This document shows positions 23,689 to 31,573 of a DNA stretch of 37,877 nt, in pieces. Origin of the DNA: Clostridia bacterium (GTDB lineage: Bacteria; Bacillota; Clostridia; Oscillospirales; Acutalibacteraceae); assembly GCA_024404755.1 (NCBI GenBank), contig JAKSPN010000004.1, positions 1-37,877 on the forward strand, read 5' to 3'. The notes beneath the pieces are model-generated. The model made no database searches, was not told where the DNA came from, and saw only the letters and a list, made by a program, of their open reading frames with translations. Every line of letters begins with the position of its first letter. The first letter of the stretch is position 1. The translations under genes were made by a program, and so were the position numbers.

Positions 23689-24873
23689 TTAGTCGAGGAA
23701 GTCTTTGAGCCGTTTGCTGCGGCTGGGATGGCGCAGTTTGCGCAGGGCTTTCGCCTCGATTTGGCGAATGCGCTCACGGGTCACGTCAAACTCCTTGCCC
23801 ACCTCTTCGAGCGTGCGCGGGCGGCCGTCTTCCAGACCGAAGCGCAAGCGAAGCACTTTCGCCTCGCGGGGAGTCAGCGTTTCGAGCACGCCGGTCAGCG
23901 TTTCTTTCAGCAGCATATGCGATGCGGCATCCGCCGGGGCGGGCGCTTCGTCGTCCGGAATGAAGTCGCCGAGGTGGCTGTCCTCCTCCTCGCCGATCGG
24001 CGTTTCGAGGGACACCGGCTCCTGCGCCACGCGCATAATCTCGCGCACGCGGGACACTTCGAGACCGAGTTCTTCGGCAATTTCCTCCGCCGTCGGCTCG
24101 TGGCCGTTTTTGTGCAGCAAAATGCTGGACGTTTTCTTCACTTTGTTGATAGTCTCCACCATATGCACCGGAATGCGGATGGTGCGGGCTTGGTCGGCAA
24201 TCGCGCGGGTGATGGCTTGGCGAATCCACCACGTGGCGTAGGTCGAGAACTTGAAGCCCTTGGTGTAGTCGAATTTCTCCACCGCTTTGATAAGACCGAG
24301 GTTACCCTCTTGGATGAGGTCGAGGAAGGACATTCCGCGCCCCACGTAGCGTTTCGCAATACTGACCACAAGGCGCAGGTTGGCTTCGGACAGGCGCTGT
24401 TTCGCGGATTCGTCGCCGTCCATAATGCGGCGCGCGAGCTCCACTTCCTCGTCCGGAGAAAGCAGCGGCACACGGCCGATTTCTTTCAGATACACCTTGA
24501 CGGGGTCGTCCACCACCAGCGCTTCGCCGCCGGCTTTGTCGTCATCGTCTTTGGGCATTTTCACCATCGCCAAATCTTCAAGCGATTCGTCCTGCAAGTC
24601 GTCCACGATTTCCACGTTGGCGGCTTCGAGAGACTCATACAACTTGTCCATCTGGTCGGGGTCGATGTCCATGTCTTCCATGTTGTCCATGAGTTCCTGC
24701 ATGGTGAGTTTGCCCTTGGATTTGCCCATTTCGATAAGGTCTTTAATCTGACCTTTGTCCGCTTTCAGCACCGCGGGCTCCTCCGGTTCTTCTTCCGCCA
24801 CGGGTTCGGTAACGCCCATGGCTTCGCGGTCGAGTTCTTCGTCGAGAGACAGCACTTTTTTCTCTTTAGCCAT
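23689..24873 (-). CDS. rpoD: Primary RNA polymerase sigma factor (sigma-A/RpoD)
   Basis: The ATG at 24873 (394 residues) has GCAGGAGG 8 nt upstream, so longer starts are rejected. Residues of about 1-110 are the acidic region 1.1. Region 1.2 begins [12 protein letters not shown]. Region 2 has [37 protein letters not shown] and the -10 recognition helix [13 protein letters not shown]. Region 3 begins [11 protein letters not shown]. Region 4 has LRFGLEDG...[20 protein letters not shown], the -35 helix-turn-helix. All parts expected in a housekeeping sigma factor are present. Its start overlaps the end of dnaG by 8 nt, and its ribosome binding site lies inside dnaG, so the two are translated together. 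Confidence 0.97.
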   Translation of the reverse strand: MAKEKKVLSLDEELDREAMGVTEPVAEEEPEEPAVLKADKGQIKDLIEMGKSKGKLTMQELMDNMEDMDIDPDQMDKLYESLEAANVEIVDDLQDESLEDLAMVKMPKDDDDKAGGEALVVDDPVKVYLKEIGRVPLLSPDEEVELARRIMDGDESAKQRLSEANLRLVVSIAKRYVGRGMSFLDLIQEGNLGLIKAVEKFDYTKGFKFSTYATWWIRQAITRAIADQARTIRIPVHMVETINKVKKTSSILLHKNGHEPTAEEIAEELGLEVSRVREIMRVAQEPVSLETPIGEEEDSHLGDFIPDDEAPAPADAASHMLLKETLTGVLETLTPREAKVLRLRFGLEDGRPRTLEEVGKEFDVTRERIRQIEAKALRKLRHPSRSKRLKDFLD

Positions 24874-26656
24874 TTGTTTTTCCTCCTGCATTTTCCACTC
24901 TATGTTTATTTTTAAGACTACCGATGTAATCGAGGATGTCGTCATTCGACGCTTCCCCTACGTTTTGCACCGCGCGGGCGCGTTCTTCCTCGCGAAGCAC
25001 GTCGCACAACGCCGCAAACTCCTCTTTTGAGCCGGTCTGTATCGCCGCATCCTGCTGCATTTTGGTGATATACGCCATTTCCTCCGGCGTATATTCCTCC
25101 GACAAAAACGGCAACTCCGTCAAAAGTCCCGCTTTGTGGCGGTCAAGCAGCGTTTTGTACAAGCGCTTGTTGAACGACGTGGCCAGCGTTTCGGGCGGAA
25201 GCGCTTTTTCCGCTTCCTTGAACAAATCGGGATGGCGCAACAGCGTACCGATGAGTTTTTCCTCCGCCGCCGCGGCACGCGGATGGTTTTTCGCCTCTTT
25301 GTTGACCGCCTCGGTCATTTGCGCGTTTTTCCGTAACACTTGGGACGTTTGGTTTTTGCGCCGAGAGCGCTCTTTTCCGGCGCGAATGCCCTTGATACGC
25401 TCGGTCATCACGCTTTTTTGCACGTCCATCTCTTTGGCGAGCCGCCCGGCGTACACGTCGCTTTCAATCGGGTCGTCGAGCGAAGCAAGCAACCGCGCCG
25501 CCTCGTTGAGATACTCGGTTTTGCCGATATCCGTCGTCAAATCGTGACGGGAGGCGATTTCAATCAACCGATATTCCACGTCGCCGGCGGATTTTTCCAA
25601 AAGCAGGCGAAACCGTTCGGCGCCGTTTTTCTTGATAAACTCGTCCGGGTCTTTGCCGTCCGGAATGTTGACCACGCGGATACCCACGCCGGTCGGCCGC
25701 AAGATGTCAATCGCGCGGCGAGTGGCTTTTTTGCCCGCTTCGTCGCTGTCGAAAATCATCGTGACGTTTTCGGTGTACCGCGCGAGCAAATTCGCGTGTT
25801 CCTCGGTAAACGACGTGCCGAGCGCCGCGACCGCGTTCTCAAACCCCGCTTGGTGCATGGCGATTACGTCCATATACCCCTCGCACAAAATCAGCTCTTT
25901 CGAGCCGGTGGCTTTGGCGAAGTTGAGGGCAAACAGATTGCGGCTTTTCTTAAACGCCGGCGTGTCGGACGTGTTGACGTACTTGGGTTTCGAGTCGTCC
26001 AGCACCCGCCCGCCGAAGGCAATCACGTTGCCGCGAATGTCGATAATCGGCACCATCACGCGGTTGCGGAACACGTCGTACAACCCGCCTTTTTGCCCGC
26101 GTTTACAGAGGAACGCGGCAATCAACTCGTCGTCGCGGAAGCCCTGCTTGCGCAGTTCGTTGGCGAGCGCAAAATAATCGTTCGGCGCATAACCGAGCCC
26201 GAAATGGCGGATGGTTTTGTCGGTGTAGCCGCGCTTGCGGTAATACGCGAGCGCCTGTGCCCCCGCGGGAGAATACAGTTGCTCGTGGAAAAACCGCGCC
26301 GCGGCACGGTTGGCTTCCAGCACCCGCACCCGCAGTTTCGATTCCGCATCGTTCACGCGGGCGGTTTCGGGAACGGTCATCCCCGCGCGGTCGGCCAAAA
26401 ACTTCACCGCATCTAAATAATCTAAATTTTCAATCCGTTTAATAAACGTAATCACGTCGCCGCCCGCGCCGCAACCGAAACAGTAAAACGAAGCGGTTTC
26501 GGGGTAAACGGTAAACGACGGGGTCTTTTCGCCGTGGAACGGGCAAAGCCCTTTGAGCAATCGACCCGCCCTTTTCAACGGAACGTAGGAGGAAATGGTC
26601 GATTCAATGTCACAACGCGAGGTCAATTCGGCTATAAAACTCTCGGGAATGGGCAA
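24866..26656 (-). CDS. dnaG: DNA primase DnaG
   Basis: A 596-residue protein that starts at TTG (26656), with AAAGGAGG 8 nt upstream. The N-terminal CHC2 zinc finger has Cys38, His41, Cys59 and Cys62 (CPFH...CFGC). The catalytic core has [13 protein letters not shown], and the TOPRIM part has [17 protein letters not shown] and [12 protein letters not shown], supplying the metal-binding Glu and Asp residues. The C-terminal part (about 440-596) is helical and contacts the replicative helicase in the family. It synthesises RNA primers for DNA replication. It lies between dgt and rpoD, an arrangement common in Clostridia. Confidence 0.96.
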   Translation of the reverse strand: MPIPESFIAELTSRCDIESTISSYVPLKRAGRLLKGLCPFHGEKTPSFTVYPETASFYCFGCGAGGDVITFIKRIENLDYLDAVKFLADRAGMTVPETARVNDAESKLRVRVLEANRAAARFFHEQLYSPAGAQALAYYRKRGYTDKTIRHFGLGYAPNDYFALANELRKQGFRDDELIAAFLCKRGQKGGLYDVFRNRVMVPIIDIRGNVIAFGGRVLDDSKPKYVNTSDTPAFKKSRNLFALNFAKATGSKELILCEGYMDVIAMHQAGFENAVAALGTSFTEEHANLLARYTENVTMIFDSDEAGKKATRRAIDILRPTGVGIRVVNIPDGKDPDEFIKKNGAERFRLLLEKSAGDVEYRLIEIASRHDLTTDIGKTEYLNEAARLLASLDDPIESDVYAGRLAKEMDVQKSVMTERIKGIRAGKERSRRKNQTSQVLRKNAQMTEAVNKEAKNHPRAAAAEEKLIGTLLRHPDLFKEAEKALPPETLATSFNKRLYKTLLDRHKAGLLTELPFLSEEYTPEEMAYITKMQQDAAIQTGSKEEFAALCDVLREEERARAVQNVGEASNDDILDYIGSLKNKHRVENAGGKTNG

Positions 26657-26712
26657 ATTCGGTTCCTCCTTTCATCGTGTAAAGGTCAAATCCTTCGTAA
26701 AGCAGTCCCGCT

Positions 26713-27717
26713 TTACGCCTTAAAGGTCCAACTGCGGGGCACAAACAAGTTGTCGTAGATGCCGAGCGCGTAGTTATCGGTCATACTCGCCACGTAATCG
26801 GCGGCGGCGCGAAGCGCGCCTTCCGTTTCGGCCACGGCGGCAAATTCCGGCGGCAACGCGGCGGGGTTTTCGGCAAAATACGTGAACAGCGTTTGCAAAA
26901 GCGCCACGGCTTTTTTCTCCTCACCCTTGACGACGGGGTTGTAATACAGTTTGTCGAACATCGTTTGGTGTAACGTCTGAAATGCCTCGTACACCGCGGG
27001 CGCCATACGAATATCCTCGCCGTCGCTCGCTTTAATCACGTTGCCGATTAAGCAATCGAGCCGCTGTGCGCGCGTTTCGCCGAGCAGCATCCGCACGTCG
27101 GCGGGAATGTCGTTTTCGCTCATCACACCGGCGCGCATCGCATCGTCCAAGTCGTGGTTGATGTAGGCAATCTGGTCGGCAAAGCGCACAATCCGCCCTT
27201 CAAGCGTCTGCGCCGTTGCGCCTTTCGTGTGGCAGAGAATACCGTCGCGTACTTCGGCTGTCAAGTTTAACCCCTTGCCATCGTGTTCCAACTTTTCCAC
27301 CACGCGCACGCTGTGTTCATAGTGGCGAAACCCGCCGGGAAGCAGGTCGTTGAGCGCGCGTTCGCCCGCGTGACCGAACGGCGTGTGCCCGAGGTCGTGC
27401 GACAGGGCAATCGCCTCGGTCAAATCCTCGTTGAGATGTAACGCGCGGGCAATCGTCCGCGCAATTTGGGACACTTCGAGCGTGTGGGTCAGGCGGGTGC
27501 GGTAATGGTCGCCCTCCGGCGACAAAAACACCTGCGTTTTGTGCTTTAAGCGGCGAAACGACTTCGAGTGGATCACTCGATCGCGGTCCCGCTGATACAC
27601 CGTGCGGTACGGGCAGGGAATTTCCTCCCGTTCGCGGCCGCGGCTGTCCGCCGCAAACGCCGCATACGGCGCCAAAATCTGTTTTTCGAGCGCCTCGTAC
27701 TCTTCACGAACCGTCAA
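26713..27717 (-). CDS. dgt: Deoxyguanosinetriphosphate triphosphohydrolase-like HD protein
   Basis: The better start is TTG at 27717 (334 residues): AAGGAGG is 7 nt upstream, while the ATG two codons earlier (27723) leaves only 1 nt between the site and the codon. HD-domain metal ligands are visible in YRTRLTHTLEVSQIARTIAR and SHDLGHTPFGHAGE, and the N-terminal SFRRLKHKTQVF block is typical of dGTPases. It cleaves dNTPs, dGTP in the best-known case, to nucleoside and triphosphate. It is the first gene of the dgt-dnaG-rpoD-rrf2 unit. Confidence 0.9.
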   Translation of the reverse strand: MTVREEYEALEKQILAPYAAFAADSRGREREEIPCPYRTVYQRDRDRVIHSKSFRRLKHKTQVFLSPEGDHYRTRLTHTLEVSQIARTIARALHLNEDLTEAIALSHDLGHTPFGHAGERALNDLLPGGFRHYEHSVRVVEKLEHDGKGLNLTAEVRDGILCHTKGATAQTLEGRIVRFADQIAYINHDLDDAMRAGVMSENDIPADVRMLLGETRAQRLDCLIGNVIKASDGEDIRMAPAVYEAFQTLHQTMFDKLYYNPVVKGEEKKAVALLQTLFTYFAENPAALPPEFAAVAETEGALRAAADYVASMTDNYALGIYDNLFVPRSWTFKA

Positions 27718-27743
27718 CGCCATTCCTCCTTATCGGATATCCC

Positions 27744-27752
27744 AGTATATCA
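27744..27752 (-). promoter_or_regulatory. Extended -10 promoter of the dgt operon
   Basis: On the minus strand TGATATACT forms an extended -10 element 27 nt upstream of the start codon. The -35 region is poor and overlaps a GTCCCG/CGGGAC hairpin (27762-27777). The rest of the gap to yigZ (27778-27880) is AT-rich with no gene visible. Confidence 0.5.
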
Positions 27753-27880
27753 CGCGAAACGTCCCGCTTTCGGGACAGAATTCGACTCCGAAAACGGGGT
27801 AACGTCTATATATACGAAAAAAAATCCGCAAATCCCTCTGAAATTTCAAAAAAATTTACGAATTTTTTCATTTTTTCTCG

Positions 27881-28510
27881 TTATTCGCCTTTTTCGTCGA
27901 ACGGAAGCGCACATTCGCCGGTCACTTTGCCGCCGTAGCGTCCGGCGGTTTGTTCGGTTACGGCGGCAAGCACCGCTTCCACCCGTTCGGGAAGGAGCGC
28001 CGCCGAAAGCCGCACGTCCTGCTCGAACGTGCAGTCCAGCACCGTGCCGTTTTGTTCCACAAGCGGGCGCAAAACGCCGTACGCGCCGTAGTCGCAGACG
28101 ATTTCCACCATTTTGCACGGGCGCATCGTCACCGTATCCGCGGCCTCCACCGTAATGGCGCCCGTGTGGGTGTAGGCGCGCAAAAGCCCGCCCGCGCCGA
28201 GCAGAATGCCGCCGAAATAGCGCACCACCGCCAGCACGCAGTTTTGCAGTTCACCGCGTTCCAGCAGTTGCATCAGCGGTTGTCCCGCCGTGCCCGCCGG
28301 CTCGCCGTCGTCCGAGAATTTGACACCGTCCGCCGTGCGGTAAGCAAAGCAAACGTGCCGCGCATCGCGGTGTTCTTTTCGCAGTTGTTCCAAAAATGCC
28401 CGCGCTTCCTCGGCGGTTGCCACCGGCGCCAGCACCCCGATAAAACGGGAACGGCGTTCGGTAAACTCCGCCGTTGCAACGGTTTTTACGGTACGGTACG
28501 CGTTGTCCAC
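27881..28510 (-). CDS. yigZ: YigZ/IMPACT family protein (UPF0029)
   Basis: I chose GTG at 28510 (209 residues), 7 nt after AAGGAGG; the ATG at 28561 has no site. Signature segments are RSRFIGVLAPVATAEEARAFL, the block DDGEPAGTAGQPLMQLLE, and VVRYFGGILLGAGGLLRAY, all diagnostic of the UPF0029 N-terminal domain. A smaller C-terminal domain follows from about residue 140. The family is linked to translation control and ribosome-related functions, but its biochemical role is not settled. Confidence 0.93.
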   Translation of the reverse strand: MDNAYRTVKTVATAEFTERRSRFIGVLAPVATAEEARAFLEQLRKEHRDARHVCFAYRTADGVKFSDDGEPAGTAGQPLMQLLERGELQNCVLAVVRYFGGILLGAGGLLRAYTHTGAITVEAADTVTMRPCKMVEIVCDYGAYGVLRPLVEQNGTVLDCTFEQDVRLSAALLPERVEAVLAAVTEQTAGRYGGKVTGECALPFDEKGE

Positions 28511-28548
28511 GCCGCCCCCTCCTTTTCGGTAGAGTGTGAGAATGAAAA

Positions 28549-28619
28549 CGGGCTGCCACAAAAAACGAACACAACCGTCCCCGCACGCGGAGAGGGTATT
28601 CCTCTTTTGTCGCAGCCCG
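28549..28619 (-). repeat. 71-nt imperfect palindrome between rpmE and yigZ, terminator or small mobile repeat
   Basis: The outer arms CGGGCTGC / GCAGCCCG pair perfectly and continue, after one mismatch, with ACAAAA / TTTTGT. The interior contains a GC-rich segment (GTCCCCGCACGCGGAGAGGG). On the minus strand it is followed by TTTTCATTCT, so it can terminate rpmE transcription. Its size and long-arm symmetry also fit a non-autonomous repeat element. Confidence 0.55.
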
Positions 28620-28645
28620 TCTTGAAGCCGAACGTAACGTCGATA

Positions 28646-28843
28646 TTACATACCGAAACGTTTTTTGAAACGATCCACACGACCGCCGGTATCCACCAGT
28701 TTTTGTTTACCGGTGAAGAACGGGTGGCATTTGGAGCAAATCTCCACGCGGATGTTCTCTTTCGTGGAACCCGTTTCGATCACTTCGCCGCAGGCGCAGG
28801 TAATGGTGGTCTGCTTGTATTCGGGATGGATATTTTCTTTCAC
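28646..28843 (-). CDS. rpmE: 50S ribosomal protein L31, zinc-binding form
   Basis: I chose GTG at 28843 (65 residues, opening [10 protein letters not shown] like known L31 proteins), 5 nt after GAGGTGA; a GTG three codons upstream lies within that site. The cysteines CACG and CSKC form the zinc-binding set of the C+ type. L31 sits in the large subunit near the bridge to the small subunit. A single-gene unit with its own promoter. Confidence 0.96.
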   Translation of the reverse strand: MKENIHPEYKQTTITCACGEVIETGSTKENIRVEICSKCHPFFTGKQKLVDTGGRVDRFKKRFGM

Positions 28844-28896
28844 GGAAATCACCTCGTTTCATTGCCGTTGACCCTCAAAACAGGGGCAACATTAGG

Positions 28897-28925
28897 AGTA
28901 TAGCACATTCGTTTTCAAAATGCAA
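28897..28925 (-). promoter_or_regulatory. Promoter of rpmE
   Basis: On the minus strand there is TTGCAT (28925-28920), a 17-nt spacer and TATACT (28902-28897). The short leader has a CCCTGTTTTGAGGG hairpin before the ribosome binding site. Confidence 0.8.
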
Positions 28926-29025
28926 CAAAAATTTTCGAACTTTTTTCAATTTTTTTCGATTTGTCGTTTTTTCGCACTTTTTCGGACTTTTTCTGCCGCA
29001 ATCACAGAAAATCCCGTTTTTGGTC

Positions 29026-29054
29026 TTGCACACCGACAATAAATAGTGTATAAT
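29026..29054 (+). promoter_or_regulatory. Promoter of the dnaD-dnaI operon
   Basis: TTGCAC (29026-29031), a 17-nt spacer, TATAAT (29049-29054). Transcription should start near 29061, about 40 nt before the dnaD ATG. With the rpmE promoter it forms the divergent centre of the window; 28926-29025 between them is AT-rich and shows no gene. Confidence 0.85.
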
Positions 29055-29102
29055 ACTATTCCCGCGCGTGAGAAGTAAGTGAAAACGAAAGGAGGCGGCT
29101 CT

Positions 29103-30101
29103 ATGTACGTCTGGAACGGAGCAGAACTGTGGAACGCGGCGGTACTCCCGAAAAAAGCGGGAGAATCGCTGAAAATCGCCACGTTCACCCAACTGAAAGT
29201 CCTTGTGTATATCGCAACCTGCGGACAAAACGGCGTGGATGCCGCCGCCGTTGCCGCCGCCCTCGGCGGCCGTATCACCGAAGCGGACTGCGCGGATGCG
29301 CTGGCGTTTTGGACAGCGGAAGGGGTGCTTGTGTCCACCGACGAAAAAGCCCCCGCACCGCAACCGAAAACGCTGCCCGTCTCCCCCGCGCCCGCGGTAA
29401 CCCCCGCCGTGCCGAAACCGTTGCCGACGGCGAAAACGCTGACCGAAGCGGACACGGCGGCGGCGAAAAAAGCCAAGAAAACCCCGAGCCACAAAGAATT
29501 CGCAGAACTGCTCCACACGGTGGAAGCCCGCTTCGGCAAAACGCTTTCCCGCTCGGACCAAGACCGCCTGCTCGACTTGTGTGAGGAGACGACACTCCCC
29601 ACCGAAGTGCTGTTGATGATTGTGGCGTACACCGTGAAAAACGACAAAAAGCGGGTCAGTTACGTACAAACCGTCGCCCATTCGTGGGAGGAAAAAGGCA
29701 TCAACACCATCGATGCGGCGGACAAATATCTCTGCCATATCGAACGGTGCGAAAAGGCGTGGAACAAACTCGCCGACTGGCTGACGTTGGATATCCAAAA
29801 GCCCACTGTCTCCCAAAAAGAACTCGCGGACAAGTGGATTTTCGAGTTTAAGCAAAAACAGCCGCTGATTACGCTCGCCTACGACAAGTGCCTTGACAAA
29901 ACCGGCAAATTCCAAGCGGCGTATATGGACCGGCTTCTGTGCGCATGGCACGAAGACGGGCTCTCCACGCCCGAAGCCGTCGCCGCGCCGAAGAAAGCCG
30001 CCGCGAAAAAGCCCGCGAAAAAGGGCGAGGGCGGTTTTGACGTGGAAAAATACGAAAAAATGGTCGCGGACAGAACGCCGCGCTTCCGAAAGAAAGGATA
30101 A
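29103..30101 (+). CDS. dnaD: DnaD-domain primosome protein
   Basis: The ATG at 29103 (332 residues) has AAAGGAGG 7 nt upstream. The N-terminal part (about 1-85) looks like a winged helix with the segment TFTQLKVLVYIATCGQ. A Pro/Ala-rich linker follows. The DnaD-like helical domain (about 135-215) has LLHTVEARFGKTLSRSDQDRL, LPTEVLLMIVAYTVKN and YVQTVAHSWEEKGINT, the last two being family hallmarks. A second related segment follows (about 225-290). DnaD helps load the replicative helicase in Firmicutes. The C-terminus is Lys-rich. It is followed directly by the helicase-loader gene. Confidence 0.88.
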   Translation: MYVWNGAELWNAAVLPKKAGESLKIATFTQLKVLVYIATCGQNGVDAAAVAAALGGRITEADCADALAFWTAEGVLVSTDEKAPAPQPKTLPVSPAPAVTPAVPKPLPTAKTLTEADTAAAKKAKKTPSHKEFAELLHTVEARFGKTLSRSDQDRLLDLCEETTLPTEVLLMIVAYTVKNDKKRVSYVQTVAHSWEEKGINTIDAADKYLCHIERCEKAWNKLADWLTLDIQKPTVSQKELADKWIFEFKQKQPLITLAYDKCLDKTGKFQAAYMDRLLCAWHEDGLSTPEAVAAPKKAAAKKPAKKGEGGFDVEKYEKMVADRTPRFRKKG

Positions 30102-30104
30102 ACT

Positions 30105-31076
30105 ATGGGATACAATCGTGACGTTTGCCTGCGCGCCGCCGAGGAGTTGTCGCGCCGGCGGCAAAAAGCCGCCGCCGAAGCTATCGCCCGCCGCAAACGC
30201 GTTTTGGAAAAACAACCCGCCGCCGCCGATTGCGAACGGCGTATGGCGGCTTCCGCCGCCAAAATTGCCCAGGTGGTGCTCTCTCACGGTGACGTAGAGG
30301 CCGCCCTTGCCGCGGCGCAAAAAGAAAATCAACAAGCCCAAGAGGAGTTGGCGGCGTACATTGCCGCCGCCGGCGAGCAAGGGCGCGATTTCAGCCCGCT
30401 GTACGTCTGCCCTCTGTGTGAGGATACCGGCTACAAGGGCACGAAAATCTGCCAATGCCAAACGGCACTTTTGGCGAAATACGCCGGCGAGGCACTGTCC
30501 AAATCCTCCGGAATGCAGCTCGCTTCGTTCGAGGATATCGACCTGTCGTATTACGACGACGATGCCCGCAACCGTATGGCGAACAATTTTGCGTTTTGCA
30601 AGGCCTACGGCGAGCAGTTTGACACCCGCGCCGACAGTTTGTTGCTGTTCGGTCCCACCGGCACCGGCAAAACCCACGCGGCGCTCGCAATTGCCCGCCT
30701 TGCGACCGAAAAGGGATTTTCGGTGATTTACGGGCCGGCACAAACGCTCTTTCGCAAGTTGGAGCGCGAACATTTCCGCGGCGAAGAGGGCGAAACCGAA
30801 GAAGCCCTGCTCACCTGCGACCTGCTCGTCCTCGACGACGTGGGCACCGAGATGACTACCGCGTTCACCAACGCCTGTCTGTACGACGTGCTGAACGGGC
30901 GAATGCTCGCGGGTCTTCCCACCATCATCAGCACCAACCTTACCCCGTCCGATTGGGGCGCGCGCTACGGCGAAGCGGTGGCTTCCCGCGTGCTCGGCAC
31001 GTTTGAGCCGCTTTCCTTCGCGGCGAACGACGTGCGCCAAGCCAAGTTGGAACGCCGTCTTTCCGGCGAGGGTTGA
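30105..31076 (+). CDS. dnaI: Helicase loader, DnaI/DnaC-type AAA+ ATPase
   Basis: A 323-residue protein, ATG start with AAAGGAT upstream, 3 nt after dnaD. The N-terminus is a long Ala/Lys/Arg-rich helix, followed by a small cysteine cluster, CPLCEDTGYKGTKICQCQ (about residues 102-119), likely a zinc site. The AAA+ core has Walker A GPTGTGKT near residue 183, Walker B LLVLDDVG near 241, and a sensor segment STNLTPSDW. The family delivers the replicative helicase to DNA. IstB is related, but there is no transposase here, and the dnaD neighbour favours the helicase loader. Confidence 0.92.
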   Translation: MGYNRDVCLRAAEELSRRRQKAAAEAIARRKRVLEKQPAAADCERRMAASAAKIAQVVLSHGDVEAALAAAQKENQQAQEELAAYIAAAGEQGRDFSPLYVCPLCEDTGYKGTKICQCQTALLAKYAGEALSKSSGMQLASFEDIDLSYYDDDARNRMANNFAFCKAYGEQFDTRADSLLLFGPTGTGKTHAALAIARLATEKGFSVIYGPAQTLFRKLEREHFRGEEGETEEALLTCDLLVLDDVGTEMTTAFTNACLYDVLNGRMLAGLPTIISTNLTPSDWGARYGEAVASRVLGTFEPLSFAANDVRQAKLERRLSGEG

Positions 31077-31114
31077 TTTTTGATTTTTTCGCTTCGTAAA
31101 AAGGAGGCCATCGT

Positions 31115-31573
31115 ATGCAATTTTCCGAACGCCGTTGTTTCGGCTGTATGAACGTGTATACCGCCGAGTCGGACGCGTGCCCCGTTTGCGGCTATCCCGC
31201 CGACGGCTCGAATCCGGCGGAGTATCTTCCGGCAGGCACGCTGCTTGCCGAGCGCTATACCGTCGGGCGGGTGTTGTCTTTTTCCGGCACCACCGCCTGC
31301 TATATCGCCTATGACCAAACCGGCGACTGCCCCGTGTATCTGCGGGAATTTATGCCGGAGCAATTCTGCCGCCGCACCGAGTCCGGCGCTCTGCAACCGA
31401 AAGAGTCGGCGGCGGAGGAGTTTGCCCGTCTGTGCGAGCAGTTCGACACCCAAGGGCGCACACTCGCGAAACTGCGGGATTTGTCCATTATGCTCCCCGT
31501 TTACGATTTGTTTAAGCAAAACGGCACGTCGTATACCGTGTCGGAATATTTAGAGCCGCATACATTGTCCTAA
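31115..31573 (+). CDS. N-terminal part of a PASTA pseudokinase, ends at an in-frame TAA
   Basis: A 152-residue frame; the ATG is preceded by AAAAAGGAGG. It starts with a zinc-ribbon-like CFGC...CPVC pair (about residues 10-30). Then comes the N-lobe of a Ser/Thr kinase fold: ERYTVGRVLSFSGTTACYIAYD replaces the glycine loop, and VYLREFMPE sits where active relatives have VAIKEYFP, so the ATP-binding Lys is Arg. It ends at SEYLEPHTLS followed by TAA (31571-31573). The C-lobe continues in the same frame immediately after. Possible explanations are a nonsense mutation (GAA to TAA would fit the family pattern), read-through, or a sequencing error. It is probably co-transcribed with dnaD and dnaI. 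Confidence 0.75.
   Translation: MQFSERRCFGCMNVYTAESDACPVCGYPADGSNPAEYLPAGTLLAERYTVGRVLSFSGTTACYIAYDQTGDCPVYLREFMPEQFCRRTESGALQPKESAAEEFARLCEQFDTQGRTLAKLRDLSIMLPVYDLFKQNGTSYTVSEYLEPHTLS
31571..31573 (+). other. In-frame TAA splitting the pseudokinase gene
   Basis: The TAA lies exactly in frame between two halves of one kinase fold. The next codon is TTG. No ribosome binding site precedes it. Selenocysteine and pyrrolysine decoding are ruled out because they use TGA and TAG. Confidence 0.85.

Noticed and set aside
28875-31040. Minus-strand open frame of 721 codons opposite dnaD and dnaI
   Set aside because: dnaD and dnaI have family motifs, a promoter and ribosome binding sites. The opposite frame is an Arg/Gly/Phe-rich shadow with no motif.
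30105-31076. IstB-type transposition ATPase
   Set aside because: There is no IstA transposase or terminal repeat nearby, and the gene directly follows a DnaD-domain gene, so the helicase-loader role fits better.
31571-31573. Recoding of the in-frame stop as selenocysteine or pyrrolysine
   Set aside because: The codon is TAA; those residues use TGA and TAG. A genome-wide reassignment of TAA is excluded because other genes here (for example rpoD and dnaG) end at TAA.
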